A stretch of DNA of 64,000 nt, from contig JADFDM010000004.1 of assembly GCA_018262795.1 (NCBI GenBank), positions 1 through 64,000 of the forward strand. Reading direction: 5' to 3'. The notes under the pieces are model-generated. The model was not told the origin of the DNA and made no database searches. It saw nothing but the letters and a program-made list of their open reading frames with translations. The position numbers and the translations under genes were made by a program. This document shows, one piece after another, positions 42,071 to 51,389 of this stretch (the first letter of the stretch is position 1; every line of letters begins with the position of its first letter). This DNA is from Sphingobacteriales bacterium. Lineage in GTDB: Bacteria; Bacteroidota; Bacteroidia; Chitinophagales; LD1.

Positions 42071-44338
42071 ATGCCGAAATTCATCTCTGCCATTTTTCTC
42101 TTTCTCAGCTTATCAGCCTTTGCGCAAAAGGGAGCGGTAAAGGGATTTATATATGACCACGCAAATGGAGAGGCGATTCCTTACGCTACGGTAAAGGTGG
42201 AAGGCACCGACTTTGGTGCAGCTACTGATGATGCCGGCTTTTTTAATATCCCCAATTTGCCGGAGGGGAAATATGAACTCAAGATTTCTTACATAGGTTT
42301 CGAAAACCAAGAGGAAGCGGTGGAGATAGTGAAAGGTAAAACGGTGAATGTGAAGTTATACATGAACCAATCTTCTATCGAGTTGCAAAGCATTGAGATA
42401 AATGCTGAAAAGCAAAGACAGCGAACCGAAACTCGCGTTTCTGTCACCTCTATCACTCCGATGGAGTTGAAGCGCTTGCCTACGGTTGGTGGAGAGGCCG
42501 ATATTGCGCAGTACTTGCAGATTTTACCAGGTGTTACCTCAACCGGTGACCAAGGCGGCCAAATTGTGATACGGGGAGGAACGCCCATACAAACCAAATT
42601 TCTTTTAGACGGAATTACTATTTACAACCCTTTTCATTCCATCGGATTGTTTTCGGTGTATGAAACGGATATCATCAAGAACGTGGATGTATATACCGGT
42701 GGTTTCCCTGCTGAGTATGGGGGTAGAACTTCGGCTGTGGTGGATGTGACCACTCGCGATGGGAATCAGAAGAAAGTCAGCGGTAAGTTTAGTGCTACTC
42801 CGTTTGTAGCACATGCCTTGCTTGAAATTCCGATTGTGAAACTGAAGGAAGATAAAAACATCAGTTCTTCCCTTATTCTGAATACAAAGGTTTCATACTT
42901 AGATCGCAGTTCTAAAGCTATTTATCCCTATGTAGGGGAAGAGGGACTGCCATATTCTTTTTACGATGTGTATGGCAAGTTTACGCTCAATGCCGGCAAG
43001 GGAATGAAGATGACTTTATCCGGCTTTAACTTTCGCGACAATGCCAATTTCGCAGCCGCCCGCTATCTGTGGAACACCTTTGGCGTTGGAATCAATTTTT
43101 TGGCAGTGCCTAAGAATTCTAACCTGTCTTTTAATACGCACGTCAGCTATTCGCAGTATGAGATTAACCTGACCGAAGCCGATAATCTGCCGCGTAAAAG
43201 TCTGATCGGAGGTTTTGATATTGGGATGGACTTTGCCTATTACATTAAGAACGGGGAGTTGAAATACGGGCTGAATGTAGAAGGCGCTCGCACCGAGTTT
43301 TCGTTCTTCAATCAGTTTAGGCAGCCTTACGAACAAAAACAAAACTCTACCGACCTGGGAGCCTATTTGATGTTTCACAAATTCGTAAAGAAGTTTGTGA
43401 CCGAAGCGGGATTCCGGCTGCAATACTATGGCAACATTGGAGCGTTCTCTGCTGAACCGCGCTTGAGCATTAAATACAACGTCACCGATCGTATTCGTCT
43501 CAAATTGGCCAGCGGTATGTATTCACAAAACTTTATCAGCACCAAAAGTGATAAGGATGTGGTAAATCTGTTTACCGGCTTCCTCACCGGCCCCGATGAA
43601 GCGGCTGTGGATGCCAGCGGAAAAGTGTATGATCAGATAAAAAACATGCAGCGCAGTGTGGATGTTATTTTCGGAGTGGAGGTAGATTTGCCCAAAAACA
43701 TTACGCTGAATCTGGAGCCCTACTATAAATATTTTTGGCATCTCATCAACATTAACCGCTACAAGCAGTTTAACAGTGACCCCAATTTTTTGATTGAAAA
43801 AGGCGATGCTTACGGATTAGATTTTGTGGCGAAATGGGAATGGAAAGGAATTTATCTCTATGCTACCTATTCATTGGCTTGGACCCATCGCAATGACGGG
43901 AAGCAGGTATATGCTCCTCACTTTGACCGCAGGCACAATGTGAACTTATTAGCGTCTTACTCCTTTGCCAAAAAACGCGACTGGGAAATTAGCGCCCGCT
44001 GGAACATGGGTAGTGGATTCCCATTTACACAAACACAATCGTTCTATGAAAACGTACCCTTCAGCGATGGCATTGGCACCGATTATACTGCCGCCAATGG
44101 CAATTTGGGAGTTATCTATTCCGATCAAACCAATGGAGGCCGGCTTCCGTATTATCACCGCTTAGATATTTCTATCAAGAAAACATTCAACATAAAAGAT
44201 AAAGCGAAGATTGAATTGAATGCCAGTGTTTCAAACGTGTATAACCGCAACAACGTGTTTTACTTCAATCGCATTACCTACGCTCGAGTGAATCAACTGC
44301 CTGTTCTGCCCAGTCTCGGCCTTTCCATTTCTTTCTAA
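42071..44338 (+). CDS. TonB-dependent receptor with carboxypeptidase-like domain
   Basis: An outer-membrane transporter of 755 residues. Order: signal peptide (MPKFISAIFLFLSLSAFA); a CarboxypepD_reg-like domain (GAVKGFIYDHANGEAIPYAT ... DDAGFFNIPNLPEGKYELKI); the plug (LQILPGVTSTGDQGGQIVIR and GGFPAEYGGRTSAVVDVTTR); and a 22-strand-type barrel ending in LPSLGLSISF with a terminal Phe. No SusD partner follows, so it is not a classic Sus pair. Substrate is unknown; siderophore, vitamin or peptide uptake are all possible. Confidence 0.92.
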   Translation: MPKFISAIFLFLSLSAFAQKGAVKGFIYDHANGEAIPYATVKVEGTDFGAATDDAGFFNIPNLPEGKYELKISYIGFENQEEAVEIVKGKTVNVKLYMNQSSIELQSIEINAEKQRQRTETRVSVTSITPMELKRLPTVGGEADIAQYLQILPGVTSTGDQGGQIVIRGGTPIQTKFLLDGITIYNPFHSIGLFSVYETDIIKNVDVYTGGFPAEYGGRTSAVVDVTTRDGNQKKVSGKFSATPFVAHALLEIPIVKLKEDKNISSSLILNTKVSYLDRSSKAIYPYVGEEGLPYSFYDVYGKFTLNAGKGMKMTLSGFNFRDNANFAAARYLWNTFGVGINFLAVPKNSNLSFNTHVSYSQYEINLTEADNLPRKSLIGGFDIGMDFAYYIKNGELKYGLNVEGARTEFSFFNQFRQPYEQKQNSTDLGAYLMFHKFVKKFVTEAGFRLQYYGNIGAFSAEPRLSIKYNVTDRIRLKLASGMYSQNFISTKSDKDVVNLFTGFLTGPDEAAVDASGKVYDQIKNMQRSVDVIFGVEVDLPKNITLNLEPYYKYFWHLININRYKQFNSDPNFLIEKGDAYGLDFVAKWEWKGIYLYATYSLAWTHRNDGKQVYAPHFDRRHNVNLLASYSFAKKRDWEISARWNMGSGFPFTQTQSFYENVPFSDGIGTDYTAANGNLGVIYSDQTNGGRLPYYHRLDISIKKTFNIKDKAKIELNASVSNVYNRNNVFYFNRITYARVNQLPVLPSLGLSISF

Positions 44339-44642
44339 TTATCGTAGTAGTGAATAGTGCTCATTAGCTTGCCACTCTCGATGAAGAACTATTCTTGCCC
44401 AATGGCCACAACGGCAACTACACCGTGGGCAAGATTGGTTTTTCTTGTGCTCCCACTGACTCTACATTTTTTTATTCTTTAGGAAGGCATTCATTTTATT
44501 TTTTACTCACCACCTTCTTCTCCCTCCACTGTCCTATCTACGAAACCAAATTATTTTAATTGTTAGAATCTATCATACAGGTGTATGTTCTTCCAACCTA
44601 TTTATCTGTAATTTTCCGAGATTCAGTTATTGAGGGTTCTTT
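44339..44642. other. Intergenic, nothing recognised
   Basis: This 304-base gap after the TonB receptor contains no supported gene. A short open stretch reading LPNGHNGNYTVGKIGF could be a remnant but is too short to assign. No terminator with a convincing stem was found. Confidence 0.4.
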
Positions 44643-45368
44643 ATGCACAGAATTTTTCATACCGGAGTTGTCTTACTTTTTTTTCTTACAACGGAGCTTT
44701 CTGCCCAGAAAGTGAATGGCGAAATTTTTATACCCATCAATAACAGAAGTGAGATTTGGTTGAAGCCGAGGATTGATACCTTGGTTAATAAAACAGAGTA
44801 TGAGTTTAAAATTCGGGTAAGTCCGGAGTACACTATTTCGCAGTTTCTGTTTGAAAACGGCTTGGCCATACAAACCGATAGCGTACTAAAAATAATTCCC
44901 AACTGCACTAACTATGGAGGATACGACACTGCTACTTTGCGGGTGATAGTGACGAGTGTGTCGGGTTCGCGCATCATACTGTTTCAGCGCAGGTTTATTG
45001 TACAGGTACCGCCTCGGATGTATCCGGTACACGGAAACCCTCGAACCAATATTATGATGATGAACGACAAGATATTGTTAGAGCGAAATAGACCTTACTC
45101 AAAAGACCTGTTTGAGAGAACCGAGCCTGTTATTTCTCTGTATAATAACGATGTGGACATGAAAAAGTATGACGTAAAAAATGTGACGGTCATATTTTAC
45201 GAACGAGAAGGGAAGCAATATATTTCAAACAGCGACACCATTAATCCGGATGCGGTGAAGGAGTTGAAGAAGGTGAAAAATCCTATCCCTATTTTTATCA
45301 AAGTTGAAGCGATGAGCGGCCGCACCAAAAAGGTGATTTGGAATAAAGTAGTGGTGTATAATGAGTAG
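44643..45368 (+). CDS. Hypothetical secreted protein, weakly GldM-C-like
   Basis: A 241-residue protein with a signal peptide (MHRIFHTGVVLLFFLTTELSA) and an all-beta mature part. Two domains can be guessed. Residues 25-120 end in RRFIVQVPPRMYPVHG. The second domain, 125-241, ends in IFIKVEAMSGRTKKVIWNK. The pattern FxVxxxPxPxxxxG followed by a final PIxIxxVxAxxGRTK resembles the C-terminal domains of the gliding/T9SS protein GldM, but the similarity is weak and no GldK/L/N genes are adjacent. It converges with the permease gene across 14 bases. Confidence 0.6.
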   Translation: MHRIFHTGVVLLFFLTTELSAQKVNGEIFIPINNRSEIWLKPRIDTLVNKTEYEFKIRVSPEYTISQFLFENGLAIQTDSVLKIIPNCTNYGGYDTATLRVIVTSVSGSRIILFQRRFIVQVPPRMYPVHGNPRTNIMMMNDKILLERNRPYSKDLFERTEPVISLYNNDVDMKKYDVKNVTVIFYEREGKQYISNSDTINPDAVKELKKVKNPIPIFIKVEAMSGRTKKVIWNKVVVYNE

Positions 45369-45382
45369 GAAGAAAACCGGCT

Positions 45383-47059
45383 CTACCCCTTTGCAATCTT
45401 ACTGTTCTTGTAGCCGTAGGCAAAGTAAATTCCAAAGCCTATCACTAACCATACTGCAAAGCGCGTCCAATTAGAAGCGCCCGATTCGCACAACAAATAG
45501 CTGCACGACAAAAGACCGAGTACCGGAATCAGTGAAAGTTTTTTCCAAACAGAAAGAATCGTTAAGCCTACAAATAGCAAGGTAAACCCGGCATATACGC
45601 CTTTATGCAACAGCATCTCTAATTTCTCGAAAAAGGAATGAGTTACCGGTATCGAAAAATAATTCTGAATGCCTTGGTGGTTATAGATAAATACAAGGAT
45701 AGCAGTGGCAATGAAAATCAAAGGCATGAAATACCTCGCATTGATATAAGGAGTTTTGAAACTTCCTTTCGGGGGATTCGGGTATAAATCAAGGCGCAGA
45801 ATTCCAGCGCAAACCAGCACAAAGGCAAATAGAGTTCCCACCGAGGTTAATTGTATCACTATGTCAAGATTTAAAAAGAGGGCAGGAATTCCCACTACAA
45901 ATCCGGTGAGGATGGTGGAGAAAGAAGGTGTTTTGAATTTTGGATGAATGCGTGAGAATATGGGAGGGAGCAGTCCGTCACGACTCATGCTCATCCAAAT
46001 TCTCGGCTGGCCTATCTGAAAAACGAGCAACACACTGGCCGTAGCAATCACGGCACTGATGGCCACGACCCCGGCTACCCAGTCTAAGCCTACTTGGTTA
46101 AATACAAAGGCCATGGGGTCGCCCACATCCAGCTTGGTGTAATGCACCATCCCGGTTAAGGTAAGTGCCACCAGCACATAAATGAGGGTGCAGATAATAA
46201 GCGCATAAATCATTCCTCGCGGCAAATCGCGCTGCGGATTTCGACATTCCTCGGCAGTGGTAGAAATGGCATCAAAGCCGATATAGGCAAAAAAGACAGC
46301 GGCTGTTCCTTTGAGCACACCACCAATTCCATTTGGCAAAAAAGGGCTCCAGTTGTCGGGCTTCACATAAAAGGACCCCACCGCAATCACCAAGAAAATG
46401 ATACCGAGTTTGAGCGCCACCATCACATTAATAGATTTTTTCGATTCCTGAATTCCGATGTAAGTGATGTAAGTGATAATAGCCACAATCAGCAAAGCGG
46501 GAACATCACAGATCAATTTTAGATTGCCGATGGCAGGAGCCGTTTGCCAAGCTAATTTTGCTGCCTCCGATCCTAACTCTTTGGCGGTCCAATAATCCAT
46601 CGTGATGTATTCGGGCAAGTGAATACTGAAGCCCTCAAGCAGGGTAGTAAAGTAATCGCTCCATGAAATGGCTACCGCTATATTCCCAATGGCGTATTCC
46701 ATCAGTAAATCCCATCCGATAATCCAAGCAATAATTTCTCCGAAGGCTACATACGAATAGGTGTAAGCGCTTCCGCTCACAGGAACCAAACTGGCAAACT
46801 CAGCATAACAGAACGCTGAAAACCCACAAGCCACCGCTATAAAAAGAAACAATAAAATGATACCCGGCCCACCCTCAAAACTCGCTTTGCCGATGGTTGA
46901 AAAAATACCGGCTCCTACAATAGCAGCTATTCCGAAAGCGGTGAGATCGCGAACGCCCAACGTTTTGGTAAGGCCAATTTTTATTTCGCTGTCTCCGTAT
47001 CCTTCCGAAGCATCCTGCAATACTTTGCCTATTTCTTTTTTTCTGAAAATATTGTTCAT
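45383..47059 (-). CDS. APC-family amino acid permease (cationic amino acid transporter type)
   Basis: An inner-membrane transporter of 558 residues with 12-14 hydrophobic helices. The first helix carries the APC signature AAIVGAGIFSTIG; others are CYAEFASLVPVSGSAYTYSY and VFFAYIGFDAISTTAEECRN, the latter typical of CAT-like permeases (YP/CAT branch). The C-terminal helices PYINARYFMPLIFIATAILV and LSLIPVLGLLSC give the extended 14-helix topology of this branch. It probably takes up amino acids with protons; exact substrate unknown. It is divergent from the deoxynucleoside kinase gene. Confidence 0.9.
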   Translation of the reverse strand: MNNIFRKKEIGKVLQDASEGYGDSEIKIGLTKTLGVRDLTAFGIAAIVGAGIFSTIGKASFEGGPGIILLFLFIAVACGFSAFCYAEFASLVPVSGSAYTYSYVAFGEIIAWIIGWDLLMEYAIGNIAVAISWSDYFTTLLEGFSIHLPEYITMDYWTAKELGSEAAKLAWQTAPAIGNLKLICDVPALLIVAIITYITYIGIQESKKSINVMVALKLGIIFLVIAVGSFYVKPDNWSPFLPNGIGGVLKGTAAVFFAYIGFDAISTTAEECRNPQRDLPRGMIYALIICTLIYVLVALTLTGMVHYTKLDVGDPMAFVFNQVGLDWVAGVVAISAVIATASVLLVFQIGQPRIWMSMSRDGLLPPIFSRIHPKFKTPSFSTILTGFVVGIPALFLNLDIVIQLTSVGTLFAFVLVCAGILRLDLYPNPPKGSFKTPYINARYFMPLIFIATAILVFIYNHQGIQNYFSIPVTHSFFEKLEMLLHKGVYAGFTLLFVGLTILSVWKKLSLIPVLGLLSCSYLLCESGASNWTRFAVWLVIGFGIYFAYGYKNSKIAKG

Positions 47060-47166
47060 AGAGGTTGGTGTCGGTTTTACTGTGGCGGTTAAATATAAAA
47101 AAGCTGTGAATGAATTAAGAAAAGCAGCAGTGGTGGATTGAACAATAACTGCTAAACTCGCATTCT

Positions 47167-47793
47167 GTGAAATACAATTTTATAACGATAGAGGGCACCA
47201 TAGGAGCCGGAAAGACCACCTTAGCCAAAAAGCTGGCCGCTGATTATAACGGGCACTTAATTCTCGAACAGTTTGAGGAGAACCCCTTCTTGCCTCAGTT
47301 TTATGAAAATCCTGAGCGACACGCCTTTTCGGTAGAGTTGTATTTTATGGCGGAGCGGTTTCAACATTTAAAGAAACTGATGACTGAGGCGGATATGTTT
47401 TCCTCCTTTACGGTCTCAGACTTTTTGTTTCAAAAGAGCCTCATTTTTGCCGGCCAAACGCTGAAAGCCGATGAAGCAAAACTGTACCGCATGTTGTTTG
47501 ATATCATTAGCCCCAGCCTGCCCAAACCCGATTTAGTGCTCTACCTTTACGCCCCCATAGATAAGTTGATGGAGAATATTAAAAAACGCGGGAGGGAGTA
47601 TGAGCAACAGATTAAACCGGATTATTTGGAAAAGATTCAGACGGCCTACCTCGATTACTTTAAACAGCAACCTCTCTCGCGAGTTATTTTGCTAAACACC
47701 ACCGAATTGAATTGGGTGGAACGGAAGGCAGATTACGAAAAAGTAATAGAGGTATTGCAGGAACATTTTGAACCGGGATTACATTACATATAA
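47167..47793 (+). CDS. Deoxynucleoside kinase
   Basis: A 208-residue cytoplasmic kinase of the dNK/dGK-dAK family that phosphorylates deoxynucleosides for nucleotide salvage. It starts with GTG at 47167; no ATG lies in frame between the upstream stop and that codon. The P-loop is EGTIGAGKTTLAKKLA. Others: LEQFEENPFLPQFYENP, the ERF-like stretch FMAERFQHLKKL, a DRS/DLL-like motif at SDFLFQKS, PDLVLYLYAP, and the arginine-rich lid IKKRGREYEQQI. In many Bacteroidota this enzyme is fused to a folate enzyme (HPPK); here it is single. Confidence 0.9.
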   Translation: MKYNFITIEGTIGAGKTTLAKKLAADYNGHLILEQFEENPFLPQFYENPERHAFSVELYFMAERFQHLKKLMTEADMFSSFTVSDFLFQKSLIFAGQTLKADEAKLYRMLFDIISPSLPKPDLVLYLYAPIDKLMENIKKRGREYEQQIKPDYLEKIQTAYLDYFKQQPLSRVILLNTTELNWVERKADYEKVIEVLQEHFEPGLHYI

Positions 47794-47856
47794 AAATTGA
47801 GAAGACCTGTGCCCACAGCGCTTTTTTAGTATTTTCACGCCAGACGTCTAAGTATT

Positions 47857-47899
47857 GCGGGATAGGTAGTTTATTTTTTTTCTACGCTGTCCCGCTTTT
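47857..47899 (+). terminator. Candidate terminator after the kinase gene
   Basis: A stem GCGGGATAGGTAG pairing with CTACGCTGTCCCGC around a T-rich loop, followed by CTTTTAT. The stem has one bulge, so the assignment is tentative. Confidence 0.45.
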
Positions 47900-47975
47900 A
47901 TGTACCGGAATTAAATATTTGCTCAAACAAAACGTGGATTCATCGGTATTTTATGGAAGGGGTAATATGCGCTTG

Positions 47976-48722
47976 TTATTCTGTCCAAACTTTCACTGCT
48001 AACTCGGCATCGGCTGTTAGGTAACCGGAGGTTTTTCTACTTCCCAAAGCTAAACCCGCACCAGTGCGCAGTTGCCTTTCAAAGGGAGCTGATTTTGCAA
48101 GTATATCCTTCAACATTTCTTCTGTACAACCACCGGCATACGTCACCGCGATGCCAATGCCGCGCCATAGGGCAGTTTGTTTTTCTAATGGGAATTTATC
48201 AATGATAGCCTTTACCTCTCCAATCACTCCTTTATTCGTGTACCAAATAGAGCGGCCTAATCCCTGATCGTAAAATTCATTTAGCGATGCGTCTTTAAAA
48301 GAAGGAGATACTTGCTGGAGAATACTTTTCCGCCTGCGAAACAAGCCATCATAATAGCCCATGCCATCCATTACGCGAGACTTGTTCTCTTCTTTTAATT
48401 CTTTTAGGAAGGTGGTAGGTTCTAATTGCAGTTGTGCCAATGCCCAGCCCAAGCCCACATGAAATTGCGCAACATGGTGCATCGCGTATTGTTGCAGTAG
48501 CGAATGCCAATGGCTCAAAGAATGAGTCTCTTTTAATTCTGCTAAGGCAATGCTCATGGAAGCAGCTTCGTAAGCTACGGAGTAAAAGGGGCCTTCGTAT
48601 TTCTTTAACTGTTCGAGTAAATGCAACGGTGTTTCGTGTCCGGAGAAAGAGTCTTGCACCTCTCTGAAAATTACTTCAATGAGTGCTATATTTTGCTGAG
48701 CGGTATTTTGCAACCCGCTCAC
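47976..48722 (-). CDS. DUF1702 family protein
   Basis: A 248-residue predicted cytoplasmic protein matching the DUF1702 pattern: YEAASMSIALAEL, QFHVGLGWALAQL, RVMDGMGYYDGLFRRR, FYDQGLGRSIWY, the FPLEKQTALWRGIGIAVTYA motif, and GGCTEEMLKDIL. Proteins of this family are known from enediyne biosynthetic clusters and from uncharacterised bacterial gene clusters; their chemistry is not established. It starts with GTG whose bases overlap the TGA of the halogenase-like gene (GTGA), so the two are translationally coupled. It is the last gene of the TonB receptor/DarA-like/halogenase operon. Confidence 0.8.
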   Translation of the reverse strand: MSGLQNTAQQNIALIEVIFREVQDSFSGHETPLHLLEQLKKYEGPFYSVAYEAASMSIALAELKETHSLSHWHSLLQQYAMHHVAQFHVGLGWALAQLQLEPTTFLKELKEENKSRVMDGMGYYDGLFRRRKSILQQVSPSFKDASLNEFYDQGLGRSIWYTNKGVIGEVKAIIDKFPLEKQTALWRGIGIAVTYAGGCTEEMLKDILAKSAPFERQLRTGAGLALGSRKTSGYLTADAELAVKVWTE

Positions 48723-50413
48723 GCCATTTCCTTTTTAGGGTAAAACCACATGGTGTCCACATCTTTAGTAATGGCTGCTTCCCGTTCCGCAATAAATGTA
48801 TCCTCCTCGGTCGGATTTTCCTCGCTTGCATTCAAATCCATGGTGTAGGGGTTTACTTTTAAATCGGGGGAGGTGTGGTGTACTTCACTGCTCACATGCC
48901 TGAAAATTTCAGCCGCAAGTTTTTCTAAAATAGCAAGATTCTTTGTGACTTTATCAGTGAGAGAATCTCCGAACTGCTCTTCAATAGTAAGCTGAAAATC
49001 ACGCATCAGTTCTAAGTCAAAGGGATCAATATAACGATTGGAAAACACTTGCTTTTCAAGAGGTAGCCAGTCTAAAAATAGCTTTTGCATTTGCTCATGC
49101 AGTCGTCCAAATTTTTGTCCCACGCTATCTTTTGAGGAAAACAATTTTTGTAACACCCGCAAATCGGTAAATCCTTTGTTGGTGAAAAGGAGGCAAGGGA
49201 TAGCCCAATAAATAGCCCAATCCCACATAATTTTAATCACCATGATTTGACTGCTACCCATCAACTGATATTTATTTTGATAGATGGGAATCCAGGCCTT
49301 CACTAAGCTGAGGTAGGTTTGCTCGTAAATTTCTGCGCGCAACTGCACATCCTCTCCCTTTAAATCACGCAGAATAAGGTCACTTAGTAAAGTATTGCTA
49401 ATGGAGATAAGGTCTGTGCCGGGGGAATAAAAGGGATCGAGAAAAGCACCGGCTTCACCGGTTACTCCCCAACGGTCGGTTCCGTCATAGGCTCTTGCTG
49501 AATCATGCGCAAAGTGTTTCAGAATTTTAAAATCCAGTTTGTTCTCACTTTCCGCTGATAACTTTTCGTATAATAGAGGCTCGTTTGTTTTCAACCAGTT
49601 CAGCGACTTTTCATAGGTGTCAAATGTTTCAAAAGGATGAATATCCGGATCGGCTACAATGCCAATGCTGGTATTTTTTGTGCCGAGGGGAATCACCCAA
49701 ACCCAATATCCTTTATCTAAAAAGTGAACGGTGCTGAGGTAGCGGAGTCCCGATGTCAGATAATGTTTCCAACCTTCATCCTCACTCCATTGGTCAATAT
49801 CTATCACTCCCTTTAATCTCCACCATACGGCATTCACTGCATGGTCCATTGATTTCTGAAAGCCGAGTTTGCGTTTTAAAAAACTAAAGCGGCTGGTGGC
49901 ATCCGCAATCCAACGACACTGCCATTTTTGTTCTTCCTTATTCTGTGTGAAAGTAAGGGTGTGATAATCTTTTCCAAACTCCACATCGCGAACCGCAGCG
50001 TCTGCTAAAAATTCTACTCCTAAGGATTGAATGAGTTGAATCAAATGATTTTCTAAAGTGCCTCGATCCACTTGGTGGCTGGGAGTTGGTAGCCACTTGC
50101 GAGGGCCTAACTCTACGCGGCTCGTGATGTCTTCTTTGGTATTTGATTTAAAGAAAAAACGCAGGCCGTGTTTAGGCAGTTCAAATTCTTCCAAATAGGC
50201 TTTTAATCCCAACACTTCGCGCAGGTAATAACTGCCTAACTCTACGGTAGATTCTCCGACTTTGTGAGCAGCTATGGGGGCTTCTCCTTTTCTGCGTTCT
50301 AACACTAATAGGCGCAAGTCGGGGTGGCCCTGCTTTAACTGTAGCGCGAGGGTTAGTCCGGCTAATCCTCCTCCGGTAATAATTACATCGTACTTGGTAT
50401 GGGTTGAATTCAT
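48719..50413 (-). CDS. Flavin-dependent halogenase-like protein
   Basis: A 564-residue FAD enzyme. The N-terminal Rossmann motif is DVIITGGGLAGLTLALQL. Next come KVGESTVELGSYYLREVLGL, the block seen in halogenases and related reductases, and PKHGLRFFF with a Lys near the place of the catalytic Lys (K79 in PrnA). The halogenase hallmark WxWxIP is intact as WVWVIP (W237-P242). A second FAD region is WGVTGEAGAFLDPFYSPGTD. The C-terminal 200 residues are extended, helical and acidic. Sequence alone cannot separate a true halogenase from a hydroxylase of the same fold. It is in an operon with a DarA-like protein upstream and DUF1702 downstream, favouring a secondary-metabolite role. Confidence 0.8.
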   Translation of the reverse strand: MNSTHTKYDVIITGGGLAGLTLALQLKQGHPDLRLLVLERRKGEAPIAAHKVGESTVELGSYYLREVLGLKAYLEEFELPKHGLRFFFKSNTKEDITSRVELGPRKWLPTPSHQVDRGTLENHLIQLIQSLGVEFLADAAVRDVEFGKDYHTLTFTQNKEEQKWQCRWIADATSRFSFLKRKLGFQKSMDHAVNAVWWRLKGVIDIDQWSEDEGWKHYLTSGLRYLSTVHFLDKGYWVWVIPLGTKNTSIGIVADPDIHPFETFDTYEKSLNWLKTNEPLLYEKLSAESENKLDFKILKHFAHDSARAYDGTDRWGVTGEAGAFLDPFYSPGTDLISISNTLLSDLILRDLKGEDVQLRAEIYEQTYLSLVKAWIPIYQNKYQLMGSSQIMVIKIMWDWAIYWAIPCLLFTNKGFTDLRVLQKLFSSKDSVGQKFGRLHEQMQKLFLDWLPLEKQVFSNRYIDPFDLELMRDFQLTIEEQFGDSLTDKVTKNLAILEKLAAEIFRHVSSEVHHTSPDLKVNPYTMDLNASEENPTEEDTFIAEREAAITKDVDTMWFYPKKEMA

Positions 50414-50465
50414 GGTTGAGTCGTATTGATGGATGGCTTAAATAGTATAATGTAAATGAGGTGGC

Positions 50466-51371
50466 TTAGTTTTCTAAGCCTTGATAATATTTCTTTTTTC
50501 TTTTGATTCGGCTTAAGAAAAACACTCTAAACAAAAGCCGATTTACTAAAAGAACTATGGGCGCTACAATAAATAGAGCAATCAGTAAGTAGTATTTGAA
50601 GGCGATGAGCCACGGCTTTCTATTTTTTCTTTTGGTAATTAGATTAGCCCATATCGAAAAAAGTCTCGGTGCTCTTTCTTCAATAAACATCAAATCCGAT
50701 TCTACCACTACCGCTTTCTGTGCCACTAATTCTTTCTGTAAATCATTCAGTGAATGATCTTGTAAATGATCACACACCATTTTACCGAATTGATAATTGT
50801 GTGCAATATCTTCCTCCGACACACCGGGCTTTGGGAAAATGCCGAGATACTTATCTTTTTTACCCGTGAGCATCCAATATAAGATAGTGACGGCACTGGC
50901 TAAGTTGGAGTGCTGATCCACCAAGACCACATTGCCCACTAATTTTGCTCCGCTGTTCGCTAGTATTTTTTTTGTTTTTTCTTGGGCATTCAGCCACATG
51001 TTGCGCGCCCCAATCAGCGTTACTACCGGGCTGCCTTTTAAAACTGCTTTTATGGTAGGATGTTGCAGCATGGAGTTGGCCGGAATGCTGAGAGAAAGAA
51101 ACCATGGTTGATAGGCGAATAGTATGAGATCGTAATGTGATTCTTTCAACTCAAAAGGTTTTAGCGGCACAGTTTGCCCCAGCACGCTTTCGGGCATAGC
51201 TTCAAAAAACTGTTCACTCTTCCACGGAAAAGGGAAATCTTTTTCCGGTCTGATATTTACCTTCTCTACACTCATTCCTGCTTCAGTGAAAGGAAGAGTA
51301 AAGTGATTGACTATTTCTTCTAACTGCCCCGACTGAGTATAATAAAGCGCTAATACTTTTAAGTTGGCCAT
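50466..51371 (-). CDS. Flavodoxin-like protein of the DarA type (dialkylresorcinol-cluster family)
   Basis: A 301-residue protein. The N-terminus is a flavodoxin-like Rossmann domain (LKVLALYYTQSGQLEEIV as the phosphate-binding loop, LILFAYQPWFLSLSIP, VVTLIGARNMWLNAQEKTKK). It continues with YWMLTGKKDKYLGIFPKPGV and a C-terminal membrane helix (YYLLIALFIVAPIVLLVN). This combination matches proteins annotated as DarA in dialkylresorcinol and flexirubin clusters of Bacteroidota; the biochemical role of this particular component is not well established. It lies 18 bases after the TonB receptor stop and 52 bases before the halogenase-like gene. Confidence 0.75.
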   Translation of the reverse strand: MANLKVLALYYTQSGQLEEIVNHFTLPFTEAGMSVEKVNIRPEKDFPFPWKSEQFFEAMPESVLGQTVPLKPFELKESHYDLILFAYQPWFLSLSIPANSMLQHPTIKAVLKGSPVVTLIGARNMWLNAQEKTKKILANSGAKLVGNVVLVDQHSNLASAVTILYWMLTGKKDKYLGIFPKPGVSEEDIAHNYQFGKMVCDHLQDHSLNDLQKELVAQKAVVVESDLMFIEERAPRLFSIWANLITKRKNRKPWLIAFKYYLLIALFIVAPIVLLVNRLLFRVFFLSRIKRKKKYYQGLEN

Positions 51372-51389
51372 TGCTTGTGGGTGGAAAGA

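Noticed and set aside
44643-45368. Annotating this gene as gldM
   Set aside because: Only a weak C-terminal pattern is shared; length, missing membrane helix and absent gldKLN neighbours argue against it.
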